Origin: JBCCQH01 sp039024435
Lineage (GTDB): Bacteria; Bacteroidota; Bacteroidia; J057; JADKCL01
Assembly: GCA_039024435.1 (NCBI GenBank)
Contig: JBCCQH010000014.1
Location: 1-64,000 of the forward strand
Reading direction: 5' to 3'
DNA length: 64,000 nt
How positions within the stretch are numbered: position 1 is the first letter of the stretch; each line of letters opens with the position of its first letter. Position numbers and translations under genes: made by a program. Shown piece after piece: positions 26,166-36,084 of this stretch. The notes under the pieces were generated by a model. That model searched no databases. It was given only the letters and a program-made list of their open reading frames with translations, and was not told where the DNA came from.

Positions 26166-27419
26166 ATGTCTTTCCGCGTTTTGTTTCCGATTTTTTTTAT
26201 CCTGGTGATCATCGGGCTCGATTTTTACGTAATCAAAGGATTGCGAAGTACGTTTCGGGTCGGCTGGCCCTTGCGGATTGCCCTCATCGTCGAATGGACT
26301 TCCATCCTGGTCACGGCGGTTACCTTTGTCGGGATCATCATGACCTTCTCCGGAATCATCACCCGCCAAAACGCCTTTACCAATCTCCTTACCGGCCTGA
26401 CCCTGACCTTTTTCGTGACCAAATTGACGTTTGCAGTCTTTTTGTTCGGTGAAGATTTGGTGCGGGGAGTGGTCTGGGTGGGGCAGCAGATTGCCGCCCT
26501 TTTCCGCAGTGACGGAGAAGCGGTTTCCCTGGCTTCCCGCCGCAAATTTGTCGGTCAAATCGGGCTGGTGGTAGCGGCGATCCCCTTTTCGGGCTTTTTC
26601 TACGGTTTTGTCCGCGGGATTTACGACTTCAAAGTTCACCGGATGCGCCTGGCCTTCCCGGATTTGCCGCCGGCGTTCGCCGGATTTCGGATCGTGCAGA
26701 TTTCCGACATCCACTCGGGCAGCTTTGCCAATGGCAACGTGCTGGAAAAAGGCGCCCGCATCATCATGGAGCAGGATCCGGATTTGATTCTCTTTACTGG
26801 GGATATGGTGAACAACATTGCCCCCGAGATCGAGCCGTATCTGGATATTTTGGCGGGGTTATCCGGGAAATACGGGAAATACGCCGTGCTCGGCAACCAC
26901 GACTACGGCGTGTACCGCAGTTGGTCCAGCCCTGAGGCCAAGGCCGCCAACCTGGAAAAGCTCAAGGGCCACCACAAAACGATGGGATTTGACCTGCTGA
27001 ACAACGAGAACCGGGTCATCGAGAAGGAAGGCCAACGGATCCGCTTGGTCGGGGTGGAAAACTGGGGCGATCCGCCGTTTCCCCAGCACGGGGATCTGGA
27101 CCGGGCCCTCGAAGGGGTAGCAGAAGACGAATTTGTGGTGTTGATGTCCCACGATCCGACGCATTGGGATGCCAAAGTGCGTCCGGGGGCAAAGCAGGTC
27201 CACCTGACCTTGAGCGGTCACACCCACGGGGCCCAAATTGGGGTAGAGATTCCGGGCTTTCGATTCAGTCCGGTGCAGTTGCGCTACTCACGCTGGGCGG
27301 GCCTGTACGAAGAGGCGGACGAAAAACTTTACGTCAACCGGGGATTTGGATTTATCGGTTATCCGGGGCGGATCGGAATCTGGCCCGAGATCACGGTCAT
27401 CGAATTGGCGCGGGCGTGA
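26166..27419 (+). CDS. Membrane-anchored metallophosphoesterase (YkuE-like)
   Basis: 417 residues from the ATG at 26166. About five hydrophobic helices fill residues 1-155, then a calcineurin-like domain: ISDIHSG, TGDMVNN, LGNHDYG, MSHDP and LSGHTHGAQ, all metal ligands intact. This is the common layout of the YkuE/YaeI type, which hydrolyse phosphodiester or pyrophosphate bonds of lipid-linked substrates at the membrane. A -7-like TATATTTA at 26109-26116 may be its promoter. The substrate is unknown. Confidence 0.85.
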   Translation: MSFRVLFPIFFILVIIGLDFYVIKGLRSTFRVGWPLRIALIVEWTSILVTAVTFVGIIMTFSGIITRQNAFTNLLTGLTLTFFVTKLTFAVFLFGEDLVRGVVWVGQQIAALFRSDGEAVSLASRRKFVGQIGLVVAAIPFSGFFYGFVRGIYDFKVHRMRLAFPDLPPAFAGFRIVQISDIHSGSFANGNVLEKGARIIMEQDPDLILFTGDMVNNIAPEIEPYLDILAGLSGKYGKYAVLGNHDYGVYRSWSSPEAKAANLEKLKGHHKTMGFDLLNNENRVIEKEGQRIRLVGVENWGDPPFPQHGDLDRALEGVAEDEFVVLMSHDPTHWDAKVRPGAKQVHLTLSGHTHGAQIGVEIPGFRFSPVQLRYSRWAGLYEEADEKLYVNRGFGFIGYPGRIGIWPEITVIELARA

Positions 27420-27462
27420 CGAAATCCTGCGGAGTCGAGTAGAGATCTGAGCGGAAATATTT

Positions 27463-27470
27463 TAATTTTG
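27463..27470 (+). promoter_or_regulatory. Candidate -7 element upstream of thrC
   Basis: TAATTTTG is a full match to TAnnTTTG, 21 bp upstream of the thrC ATG. No TTG is found 19-20 bp before it. The short distance would give a leader of only about 15 nt. Confidence 0.4.
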
Positions 27471-27491
27471 CCGGGTAGCCGCAACGCCACC

Positions 27492-28796
27492 ATGAAATTC
27501 TATTCTACCAACCGAAATACGGTGTCGGTTTCCTTCCGGGAAGCCTTGTTTCGCGGCCTTGCGCCGGACGGAGGCCTGTATTTTCCCGAGACCATTCCCC
27601 CACTTCCCGCTGGGTTTTTCCGGGAATTGCCGCACTTGAGTCTGCCCGAAATCGGGACGCGGGTCGTCGCCAACCTCGTGCAGGAAGAAGTTCCCGAGGC
27701 AGAATTGGCCCGGCTGATGGCGGAGGTGCTGAACTTCCCGATCCCACTGGTGGAAGTGGAGGCTGACCGCTACAGCCTGGAGTTGTTTCACGGCCCGACG
27801 CGCTCGTTTAAAGATGTGGGGGCGCGGTTCATGTCCCGGATGATGGGCTGGTTCAACCAGGGGGCGGCCCAGGAGGTCACGGTGCTGGTGGCGACTTCGG
27901 GCGACACGGGCAGTGCGGTGGCCAATGGTTTTCTGGGCGTTCCTGGAGTGCGGGTGGTGCTCCTGTATCCTTCCGGGATGGTCAGCCAAATCCAGGAAAT
28001 GCAGCTCACGACCTTGGGCCAGAACGTGACCGCGCTGGAAGTGGCCGGGGTGTTTGACGATTGCCAGGCCATGGTCAAGGCAGCGTTTGTCGATCCCGAA
28101 ATCACCGCCCGGGTACGGTTGACGTCGGCAAACTCGATCAATATCGGGCGGCTGATTCCGCAGTCCATTTATTACTACCACGCCCTAGCGCAGTTGCCGG
28201 ACGCCGCGCCGGCCCCGGTAATCTGTGTGCCCAGCGGCAACTTTGGCAATCTGTGCGGCGGGCTCATTGCCTGGAAAACCGGACTGCCCGTACGCCGCTT
28301 CATTGCTGCCACCAACGCAAATGCGGTCGTGCCCGAGTACCTCGCCAGCGGTGAATTCCAGCCCCGTGCGACGGTGCGCACCCTCTCCAATGCCATGGAC
28401 GTAGGCAATCCCAGCAATTTTGCCCGGATGCTTGAGCTGTTTGGGGGGCAGGTCACCGCCATGCGCAAAATGATTTCCGGTCACGGCTTTGGTGATCGGG
28501 TGACCATGGATGCCCTCGCGGAGGTGAAGGACCGCACCCGCTACCTGATGGATCCACACGGTGCGGTAGGCTTTTTGGGGTTGGATGCCGAAGATCTGGA
28601 GCCAGGTGTGCCCGCGATCTTCCTGGAAACCGCACATCCCGCAAAGTTTGCCGGTGCCATCGAGGACAAACTGGGCGAAACCGTGCCCCTGCCGGATGAC
28701 CTCGCCGCCTGCCTCACGCGGGAAAAGCAAGCAATTTCCATCGGCAATACCCCGGCTGACCTCAAGGAGTTTCTGTTGAGATCCGGACCGGGATGA
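27492..28796 (+). CDS. thrC: Threonine synthase
   Basis: 434 residues from the ATG at 27492 (the family start MKFYSTN). It converts O-phosphohomoserine to threonine with pyridoxal phosphate. The PLP lysine is Lys107 in GPTRSFKDVGARF. Other marks: LVATSGDTGSAVANGF, the SANSINIGRLIPQ stretch and a glycine-rich phosphate-binding turn VCVPSGNFGNLCGG region. Length and order match the bacterial enzyme. The other threonine genes are not in the window. Confidence 0.95.
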   Translation: MKFYSTNRNTVSVSFREALFRGLAPDGGLYFPETIPPLPAGFFRELPHLSLPEIGTRVVANLVQEEVPEAELARLMAEVLNFPIPLVEVEADRYSLELFHGPTRSFKDVGARFMSRMMGWFNQGAAQEVTVLVATSGDTGSAVANGFLGVPGVRVVLLYPSGMVSQIQEMQLTTLGQNVTALEVAGVFDDCQAMVKAAFVDPEITARVRLTSANSINIGRLIPQSIYYYHALAQLPDAAPAPVICVPSGNFGNLCGGLIAWKTGLPVRRFIAATNANAVVPEYLASGEFQPRATVRTLSNAMDVGNPSNFARMLELFGGQVTAMRKMISGHGFGDRVTMDALAEVKDRTRYLMDPHGAVGFLGLDAEDLEPGVPAIFLETAHPAKFAGAIEDKLGETVPLPDDLAACLTREKQAISIGNTPADLKEFLLRSGPG

Positions 28797-28921
28797 TTTC
28801 AAGCCTCAAATCATAAATAAGTCACATCGAACCAGATTCGCTAATCGGTTCAAAGCGATTGATTTGCCGGGGACAAAAGCTGCAAATCATGATTTGAACC
28901 GAATCAAACAGCCTGGGGAGC

Positions 28922-28951
28922 TTGATTTCGGCGGTTTCGCGCCTACCTTTG
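28922..28951 (+). promoter_or_regulatory. Strong Bacteroidota-type promoter
   Basis: TTG at 28922-28924 and TACCTTTG at 28944-28951 are separated by exactly 19 bp, the ideal spacing for the Bacteroidota primary sigma factor. Expected start is near 28958, giving a leader of about 107 nt before the 941-aa gene. No other gene lies in between. Confidence 0.7.
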
Positions 28952-29064
28952 GTTGGTGTGCATGATATGACTATCGACCGTTTCGGTCTCCGAACCGTTC
29001 GCAATTCGCTTGCGGATTTCTGTTCGGGAGACGCATAAACCTGTTTCGCTAAAACTTCTGGTCC

Positions 29065-31890
29065 ATGACAATGATCAAGATCCACGACCGGGTCCGGGCT
29101 TACCCGCTCGTCCGGGGCGAAGTGCTATTGGCCCACCGCCGCCCCTTGCTCGCCTTGCTCGCCCGTCAACTCGCCCGCCGCCGCGGGGAACGCATCACCG
29201 ATGTATCCGCCCGGGGCGTCATCTATTTTCGGGAGGTGGCGGCCTACCGGGTGCCGACCCGGATTGACCGTCTCCGCGCCCGCGCCACCGCCGATGCATT
29301 TCTCCGAAAATTTATCGTCAATCTTCAAGTCGCAATTGCGTCGGAAAGCTTACCGACAGAATTTGCGACCCTCGCTTTGGGACTGCGGGCTGGGCGCTCG
29401 CAGCCCGTTTTTTATCCCGGCGATCCCCAGCGCTTGCACCACTGGCGGGTGCGCTATCCGGTGCAGTTGCCGGTGGGCGACGCCACCGGAGCCGGGCCGG
29501 GATCCCGGCGCCGTGCGTTGCTGGCGGATGTCCCCTCACAGTGGATTTGCGTCGACGTGGGGGGAAAGGACGGTCAGGTCATCGGAATGATCATCCAACG
29601 TCCTTTGCTTGAGGTTCCCGATTTGGTGCCCCAAGACCGCGTGCAGTTGAGACTGCCGGTTGCGGCGGAAGCCGTGTACTTGCCTTCGCCGGACGATTAC
29701 GTGCTGTACCCCTATCTGATCGATCCGGAGACGGGTTTTTTGATTCCCCGGTTGCGGGAGCGCGGGGACCACCGGAGTTACGGGGTTGCTGCCTGGCGGC
29801 GGGTCGTACACCCGGAATTGACGCGGCGGTTTTATCCCACTCACGATCACAAAAGCGAAGGTTTACCGATCACCTTGCGGGTGACGCAGGAAAAGGTGCC
29901 ATTTTACCGGATCGATGTGGGCCGGATACCGGTCAAGGATTTGCCGGAAGAGGAAATCCTGGCGCCGCTGCTGGAAAAGGGGGAAGTTCTGGATTACCGC
30001 GTGACCACCCCCAGCAACTGGATTGAGGCCCGGCGCCGGCGGAATGGGCAGGTCGGTTATGTGGATTGGCGGAGGGTGGAAAGGGCGGTGGAGCTGCCGG
30101 AGGTGCTCGTACGGGTGGAAGAATTGGACTTGGCTTCGGCCCACAACATCGCTCAGAGCATCCGGCAGTTGTTGCCGGTGCGGCCGCTTGAGGAGGGCTT
30201 TTCTGATTTGTTGCGGGGCCTGCTCTTGCCGCCGCTGCCGCCCTTGCTGGACGTGGGGTTTTTCCACCGGCGCTTTGGAAAGGTTTACGGGATGCCGGCG
30301 GTCATGGAAATATTGGAAAATCTGTTCCGCTACCACACGCGGGAAGGATTCGCTCAGGTGATGATATCCCTTTACCACGGAGGAGAATTGCGGCGATTGC
30401 TGGAGCAAGTCAGCGTTGATACGATCCGCAAGCACTACCAGATCGTGTTGCTGATGCTTTACATGCTGGACTGGAAGGAAGTGCGGTCGGTGTTTCGGGC
30501 GCGGCTGAACCAAAAATTGAGGCGCTTACTGCTGCCGGAGGAAGCTTGGGAAAATGGCAAATTGCTGGGCCACCTCCGAGAACTCTACCAAACGGTAGAA
30601 TCGGTCTACCGCAACGACCCGCTGGCCCTGGTGGTTTTTGCGGAGGACAACCTCGATTTCATTTTGCGGATGAATGCCCACAAAATCACCCATTACTTCC
30701 AGATGGGCGATACGGCGGCGATTCACCGGTACGTGATCGATATGCTGGAACTCGCCGATGCGGGATTGGAATTGCTGTTCTCCGATTCGCCGGAAAACTC
30801 GTTGCTGTTGTTGCCCTTCGGGCTGGATTTGGTCAGCATTTGGCGGGCGTACGCAGCGATCAATCCGATTCAGCGACCGGAGATGTACCTGGTCGGTGAC
30901 GGTGCGCGGAGGTACGACAATCAGAAAGAAGAAGGCCCCCGGCTGGAACAGATTTTTTGCTTCCGAAGCCAGGAGCTACTGACCGAAATTCCGCCTCCCA
31001 AACGCGGAGAGCTCACTTCCGATGCTGCGTGGGAGGAGCGCCACGCCGCTTGCTATTCCCCTGATCCGGCCCCCGAGCCAAATCCCACCCCCGCACCCCA
31101 ATCCAAGTCGACCAAAGCCAACTCCTCCCCATCCGGATTTGCCCTGGTGCGGGAATCGGTGGTGCGCCTGGCCCGGGTCGTGGCCGGATTTCTCGACTCG
31201 GAGCTTTACGTCCGGATGGCTTCCCGACCGGAAACAGTTCCGGAAGTAAACCAAGTCCTGCACGATGTCATCCAGCCGCGGGCGATGGCGCAGATCAACG
31301 TGCTTCGCGCGGACCGCCCCCTCTTCGCAAACAATTCTGTGCGGATTCCGCCCCCATTTTACGCGCGGCCCCGCGTGATGAACCGCCTGGGGTGGATTGA
31401 CCTGGCGCGGATATGGTTTTATGAGTTGGGCAACCGACTGCCCGGCGGTAAAACCCGGGAACGGCCACTGGTCTTTGGGCCGGAAGCGGAAACGACACAA
31501 GCCTTGCGCGCGCACCCCGGACCGGTAGCGATCCACCAATACATGCAGGCCCGCGTCCGGGCCGGGCACGACGCAGCAGTGCGCATTCAGGTCCACTACG
31601 GCACCGCTGGCTTTCGCCGGGCCATCGCTTCCCACGATGTGCTCATGAATCTGCTGGGCAGCTACACCGTTGAGGCCCGTCCCGACCGGGAGCAAGGCCG
31701 GATCCACTACCGCGCGATCAATGCTCTCAGTTTGGAATCGGCCAGCCGCTTTAACCGCGACGACGAGTCAACCAGTGCGATCTCCAACAAGATCGGCATT
31801 GTGGAGAGCAAGCGGCGCAACCAGCCTGGAACCCCCGAGATGGGGGGCAGCCTGCACTGCAACTGGACCTGGACGGAGCCTTTGGTGTAA
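29065..31890 (+). CDS. Large cytoplasmic protein of unknown function (941 aa)
   Basis: 941 residues from the ATG at 29065 (a second ATG is at 29071). No signal peptide, membrane helix or family I recognise. Residues 1-340 are Arg-rich and strand-like (RYPVQLPVGD, VQLRLPVAAEAVYL); about 350-640 is strongly helical (AVMEILENLFRYHTREGF, HYQIVLLMLYMLDWKEV); a Pro/Ser/Lys linker lies at about 667-692 (PDPAPEPNPTPAPQSKS), and a C-terminal domain of 250 residues follows. The first of three consecutive unknown genes, it has the strongest promoter in the window and ends before a terminator-like hairpin. Possibly a structural or scaffold protein. Confidence 0.75.
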   Translation: MTMIKIHDRVRAYPLVRGEVLLAHRRPLLALLARQLARRRGERITDVSARGVIYFREVAAYRVPTRIDRLRARATADAFLRKFIVNLQVAIASESLPTEFATLALGLRAGRSQPVFYPGDPQRLHHWRVRYPVQLPVGDATGAGPGSRRRALLADVPSQWICVDVGGKDGQVIGMIIQRPLLEVPDLVPQDRVQLRLPVAAEAVYLPSPDDYVLYPYLIDPETGFLIPRLRERGDHRSYGVAAWRRVVHPELTRRFYPTHDHKSEGLPITLRVTQEKVPFYRIDVGRIPVKDLPEEEILAPLLEKGEVLDYRVTTPSNWIEARRRRNGQVGYVDWRRVERAVELPEVLVRVEELDLASAHNIAQSIRQLLPVRPLEEGFSDLLRGLLLPPLPPLLDVGFFHRRFGKVYGMPAVMEILENLFRYHTREGFAQVMISLYHGGELRRLLEQVSVDTIRKHYQIVLLMLYMLDWKEVRSVFRARLNQKLRRLLLPEEAWENGKLLGHLRELYQTVESVYRNDPLALVVFAEDNLDFILRMNAHKITHYFQMGDTAAIHRYVIDMLELADAGLELLFSDSPENSLLLLPFGLDLVSIWRAYAAINPIQRPEMYLVGDGARRYDNQKEEGPRLEQIFCFRSQELLTEIPPPKRGELTSDAAWEERHAACYSPDPAPEPNPTPAPQSKSTKANSSPSGFALVRESVVRLARVVAGFLDSELYVRMASRPETVPEVNQVLHDVIQPRAMAQINVLRADRPLFANNSVRIPPPFYARPRVMNRLGWIDLARIWFYELGNRLPGGKTRERPLVFGPEAETTQALRAHPGPVAIHQYMQARVRAGHDAAVRIQVHYGTAGFRRAIASHDVLMNLLGSYTVEARPDREQGRIHYRAINALSLESASRFNRDDESTSAISNKIGIVESKRRNQPGTPEMGGSLHCNWTWTEPLV

Positions 31891-31946
31891 TCTCCGTGTG
31901 GGCGATCCCACGAATTAAAGCATTGCAACAACCACCATTTACCCGA

Positions 31947-31976
31947 TGCCCGGCATCGGTCGGGCACCCATTTTTT
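31947..31976 (+). terminator. Terminator-like hairpin between two large unknown genes
   Basis: Stem tgcccg (31947-31952) and cgggca (31961-31966) is followed by ccca and a run of six T. A competing pairing cgatgcc/ggcatcg overlaps the left arm. It may end most transcripts of the 941-aa gene or attenuate the next gene. Confidence 0.55.
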
Positions 31977-31998
31977 AAATAAATCACCTTTCAACTTT

Positions 31999-34900
31999 AT
32001 GAGTACCAATTTCAATGAAAAGGAGATCGTTTCGACCACCTTTCGGTTCGTGACGGTCCGTAACCCCGAGGCGCTTTCCGCGAGTGGGGCCAACCGCAAT
32101 GTCAGTTTGGGCAGTGCGGCATCCACCTTGCGCAACAGTCTCACCGAGACCGCCAACAGTTCTGCCCTTACCAATGAAGCTAAGCTGAACCAGCTTCAGG
32201 TCAGCGCCAACACGTTTCTCAGCGATCCTCCGCTCTTGGGGACCCGGGAAGCCTTGGAGGCGGCCACACCCGGCTACGGGGAGTTTTACCTCTGGCTCCA
32301 GCGAAACAAGTCCAGCCTGGACCACGCGACGCTGGTGCCGCGCACCGGAGCCCTTACCGCCCTGACTACCGTCCAGCGCGATGCCCTCTGGGACAACCTG
32401 ATCGCGCAGGAAATCGCGGGGGGTGACCCGATCTACCGGGAAGCCGCAGCGGTGGCCTTGCTGGTGGATGGATTCCTGAGTGCATTTGCCGGAACCAGCC
32501 CGGCAACGAGCGCCGAGGAGTTTCGGCAGTTCGCCGAGGCCCGGCTGTTGCTGCCGAAAGAGATTTTCCCCCTGCCCGGAACCGGAAACGATCCCGGACC
32601 CCCCCCGCCCCTGCCCGACCCGGATCCCGTGGTCCAGGAAGTGGAGGCAGCCCTGCAAAAGCTGGACGAGTACCAAGTGGTCTACGATGCGCTGGTCATG
32701 TATTATGAAAATGCGCTCCAGGACCAGGCCCGGCTGGTCAGCCCGGAGGCTTTCATTCCGCCGGAAGAATCGCTGACGGCTCCCAACTCTCCGAACCTGC
32801 CGGAAACGCCACCGACGCCCCCCGATCTGGGGGAAATTTTGCTCGACGCAAATGCCCGGACGGCGCTCGGTCCGGCGACGGTTGCGGTCCTGGATGAATT
32901 GAAGGTGGGACCGGAGGTTCCCTTTGACCACGCGCTGGCCCGCATCGAGCGGGCGGCGGCGCGCATCACGACCGACACGTTTGGCAAGGGGGAAATGACC
33001 CGGAAAGTGGTCAACTTTGGGGGCGCACTCTGGACTTTGAATACCGATAATGCGGCCGAATCCCAACCGAATGGCCTCGTTCCAAACACCCTCAGTGAAC
33101 TCAAAGACACCTACGGCGGCCTCTATCCCAAGGACAATCAGCCGCGGATTCGGCCGCTGGGCATCGCCGATTTGCGCCGGGTTGAGCACAAGCTGTGCTG
33201 CTATGTGCCGGGTGAGGTGGCCCACATCGAGAACATCATGCAGGGCGAGTACAAAGAGCGTTCCGTGCGCCGCCTGCGCCGCACCGAGGAGACCTTTTCC
33301 CTGACCACGGAGACGGAAACCACCGATGATCGAGAGACCACCACGACGGATCGCTTTGAATTGGAGAAGGAAACCAGCAAAACGATTGAGCAGGACTCCG
33401 CCCAGAATTACGGGATGGAGATCAGTGGCGGTTTTGGCCCGGTCAAAACCTCATTTTCCGCAGAACTCACCAGTAGCGAGTCCAGTGTGAATTCTGATGA
33501 AAAGGCGGTGAAATACGCCCGCGAGATCACCGAACGTTCTCTGCAGCGGATCGTGGAGCGGATTCGCGCAGAACGGACCCGAAAGGTCATCGAGGAGTTT
33601 GAGGAAAATACCCAACACGGCCTGGACAATCGCTTGGGGGACAAGCACGTGACCGGCCTGTACCGTTGGGTGGACAAACTGTACGAGGCAAAGGTCGTCA
33701 ACTACGGCAAGCGACTGATGTTTGAGTTTTTTGTTCCCGAGCCGGGGGCTTTTCACCTCTGGAACATGAGCCATCCCGACACTCCCCAAAGTGTGACCTT
33801 GCGCGAACCGGCCGATCCCCGCACCGATGATGTCGTGCGCTTTTTGGGGTGGAAGCTCGATCCGCTGCGGACGGCGGCGCGGCTCAATCGCACCAATTAC
33901 ATTCTCTGGGCGTCCACCTACGGGGCTTCGGTCAATCCGCCGCCGCCGGAGTTCATCGAAATGTCGCGGACTTACGGCCGGGACAATATCGGCGTGGAGG
34001 AGCCATTTGCCGATCACTTCAACGATTTTGAGATTCCGGAGGGCTACGAAACGGTCTGGGTAGATTCGGTTTCGACGCTGCACCGGGGCCACAGTCCCTT
34101 CGATCACTGGATCAGCCTGACCGTGCTCGGCACGGCGAATTACCAGAACCGGCACCTCCAGCGGAGCTGGCGCCACCATCCCCGGCAGCGGCAAGAGGGC
34201 GCGATCCCGATGAGCATTGTGGGCCGTACGAAGTTCTATTCGGTGACTTTGCTGGCGAAGTGCAAACTCAAAGAGGAGCTTTACCGCAAATGGCAACTGG
34301 AAACCTACGATGCGATCCTGGCGGCCTATTTTGAGCGCCGGGCGGAGTACGAAAGTGAACTGGAAGCGATCAGGGCCAATGATTTGAACCGCATCCCAGG
34401 GAGCAATCCTGTCCGAAATCGAGAAATTGAGCGGATTGAACTGAAGAAGCACTGCATCCAGTGGTTGCACTACAACCAGGAGTTTCACCACTCGGGAGTC
34501 AGTATGCAGAATTACTTTCAGGTTTGTAAACCACCGGTGATAGCGACCGGATTTTGGACGATCGACGCTGGACGGCGCGTGAAGTTTTTTGAGCAAGCTT
34601 TTGACTGGGAGCTGATGACCTACCGGTTTTTCCCCTACTTCTGGGGGGCAAAGTGCCGCTGGAAAAAGCTGTACCAGTTGCAGGATGCGGATCCCTTGTT
34701 TCTGAACTTTTTGCAGTCGGGCATGGCCCGGGTGCTCGTACCGGTCGCTCCCGGCATGGAGTCCTACGTCTTGGACTACTTGGCAACCGGAGAGATCCAC
34801 AATGGCAGCAATAAGCTCCAAATCGACAATGACCTGGGCAATGCGATTCTTTCTGACCTCCGTACGACGAGCCCGCAAGTGGAGGGCACCTGGGAGTTGC

Positions 34901-35049
34901 GTGTACCCACCACGCTGACGGTGCTGCAGTGCGACTCCGGCTGTATCGCAGGGGATGGTCTGCCCTGCGATTGCGGCAACGGAATTGGAACCGCCAATAA
35001 TGCCAGCTTGACCCCGGTGGAGACGAGCAATTCCACGACGAGTCCCTGA
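31999..35049 (+). CDS. Large protein of unknown function with Thr/Glu-rich helical core (1016 aa)
   Basis: 1016 residues, ATG at 31999, no signal peptide. Layout: helical domain 1-190; Pro-rich linkers 193-210 and 255-277; a helical part 280-340; a conserved-looking LRRVEHKLCCYVPGEVAHIENI (392-413); a Thr/Glu/Arg-rich stretch 424-465; a Ser-rich, strand-like stretch 470-500; an amphipathic helix 501-545 (ERSLQRIVERIRAERTRKV); then a beta-rich half with many Trp, and a Cys cluster near the end (CDSGCIAGDGLPCDCG). I cannot name a family. The strand-then-long-helix core recalls proteins that assemble or insert into membranes, but that is speculation. Confidence 0.75.
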   Translation: MSTNFNEKEIVSTTFRFVTVRNPEALSASGANRNVSLGSAASTLRNSLTETANSSALTNEAKLNQLQVSANTFLSDPPLLGTREALEAATPGYGEFYLWLQRNKSSLDHATLVPRTGALTALTTVQRDALWDNLIAQEIAGGDPIYREAAAVALLVDGFLSAFAGTSPATSAEEFRQFAEARLLLPKEIFPLPGTGNDPGPPPPLPDPDPVVQEVEAALQKLDEYQVVYDALVMYYENALQDQARLVSPEAFIPPEESLTAPNSPNLPETPPTPPDLGEILLDANARTALGPATVAVLDELKVGPEVPFDHALARIERAAARITTDTFGKGEMTRKVVNFGGALWTLNTDNAAESQPNGLVPNTLSELKDTYGGLYPKDNQPRIRPLGIADLRRVEHKLCCYVPGEVAHIENIMQGEYKERSVRRLRRTEETFSLTTETETTDDRETTTTDRFELEKETSKTIEQDSAQNYGMEISGGFGPVKTSFSAELTSSESSVNSDEKAVKYAREITERSLQRIVERIRAERTRKVIEEFEENTQHGLDNRLGDKHVTGLYRWVDKLYEAKVVNYGKRLMFEFFVPEPGAFHLWNMSHPDTPQSVTLREPADPRTDDVVRFLGWKLDPLRTAARLNRTNYILWASTYGASVNPPPPEFIEMSRTYGRDNIGVEEPFADHFNDFEIPEGYETVWVDSVSTLHRGHSPFDHWISLTVLGTANYQNRHLQRSWRHHPRQRQEGAIPMSIVGRTKFYSVTLLAKCKLKEELYRKWQLETYDAILAAYFERRAEYESELEAIRANDLNRIPGSNPVRNREIERIELKKHCIQWLHYNQEFHHSGVSMQNYFQVCKPPVIATGFWTIDAGRRVKFFEQAFDWELMTYRFFPYFWGAKCRWKKLYQLQDADPLFLNFLQSGMARVLVPVAPGMESYVLDYLATGEIHNGSNKLQIDNDLGNAILSDLRTTSPQVEGTWELRVPTTLTVLQCDSGCIAGDGLPCDCGNGIGTANNASLTPVETSNSTTSP

Positions 35050-35110
35050 GCGGGCGTGGTAAATTGATCCGGTGATTTTCCGGGACCGGTCTCGTACCGT
35101 TGACCCCTTC

Positions 35111-35149
35111 GCCCCTGAGCACCTTCAGGTAGCTCAGGGGCTTATTTTT
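35111..35149 (+). terminator. Intrinsic terminator after the 1016-aa gene
   Basis: gcccctgagc (35111-35120) pairs with gctcaggggc (35132-35141) around an 11-nt loop, and the right arm runs into TTATTTTTT. A textbook terminator 60 bp after the stop. Confidence 0.9.
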
Positions 35150-35289
35150 TGGGTGCCAACTGACACGAGGTGTCAAGCCAGCACCGTACATTAAAGGGAG
35201 GCAACCGCCCCGGAAGTGGCCGGTGGCCCATTCGTCGGGACAGTCGCACACGCAATTCCATTTACTTATTCTGCAACCAAATTCAATTA

Positions 35290-36084
35290 ATGGGACAATT
35301 TTCTGAATCCGATCTGAAGATCTGGACGATCAAGCGGATCCTGGGATTTTTTAACCGCGCCCAAGCCGTTACTGACCTCACCGAGAGTATTCTCAAGGAT
35401 GATCCGGGGACAGGAACGGGCAAGTATGCCATTGGCGAGGTGGTGGCCCGACGCATTCTGGATCGCCGCAACCTGCTTATGGGACGGCGTTTTGTAGCCA
35501 TCGCCCAGCTCAACGGCATTCAGGGCTTGGGCGAGGACAAATTCCACGATCTGGTATATACCTTCCGGCTGCCCGCCGCGGATGCCTTCAAAGAATCCCT
35601 TTTTGCCAATGTTCTCGCCGATAACTGGACGGTCGAGTCCCACACGATCAACTTTGCATCGGGGGATGACTTCCTGGCGGTCGTGGAAAGCGACCGGATC
35701 TTTCGGCGCTGGCTAATCGAAGAGGTCGGGGCCCTCAGCCAGATGCGGATGTTCCATCCGTTTGCGATCGGGGAGGCTTGCGAACGGCTCCACCGCAGTG
35801 CCATGACGGCCTATCCCAGCGGGCATTTGGGCGCCTATGCCCTTGCCCTGTGGTTTTACAGCTTTGATCAGGACAACTGGTTTTCGTTCGATGAAATGCT
35901 GCACGAAACCACACTGTACCTGAATTTTATGCCGTTTATGGATGAGCGCACAGAACTGCGCATGTTCCACGGGTTTGACAACGATGGCTTTTTGACCGAG
36001 GGGTTGACCATTTCCGATTTGCCGGTGGTGGTCAACTATGCGGAAACCTCGGTTACCGTTTGGTCGGCCCGGCTGGAAGATTAA
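35290..36084 (+). CDS. Helix-hairpin-helix protein of unknown function (264 aa)
   Basis: 264 residues from the ATG at 35290; the frame opens earlier at 35170 but the sequence there lies in the terminator/promoter gap. Residues about 50-95 have a helix-hairpin-helix look (AIAQLNGIQGLGEDKFHDLV), a fold that often binds DNA or another protein. The rest is helical with aromatic patches (MFHPFAIGEACERLHRS, LALWFYSFDQDNWFSFDEM). No signal peptide. It is the third member of the unknown cluster, transcribed in the same direction but from its own unit, since terminators flank it. Partner role is inferred from position. Confidence 0.65.
   Translation: MGQFSESDLKIWTIKRILGFFNRAQAVTDLTESILKDDPGTGTGKYAIGEVVARRILDRRNLLMGRRFVAIAQLNGIQGLGEDKFHDLVYTFRLPAADAFKESLFANVLADNWTVESHTINFASGDDFLAVVESDRIFRRWLIEEVGALSQMRMFHPFAIGEACERLHRSAMTAYPSGHLGAYALALWFYSFDQDNWFSFDEMLHETTLYLNFMPFMDERTELRMFHGFDNDGFLTEGLTISDLPVVVNYAETSVTVWSARLED

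Noticed and set aside
33451..34878. 475-codon open frame on the minus strand
   Set aside because: Antisense to the 1016-aa gene, which has a proper start, terminator and codon pattern.
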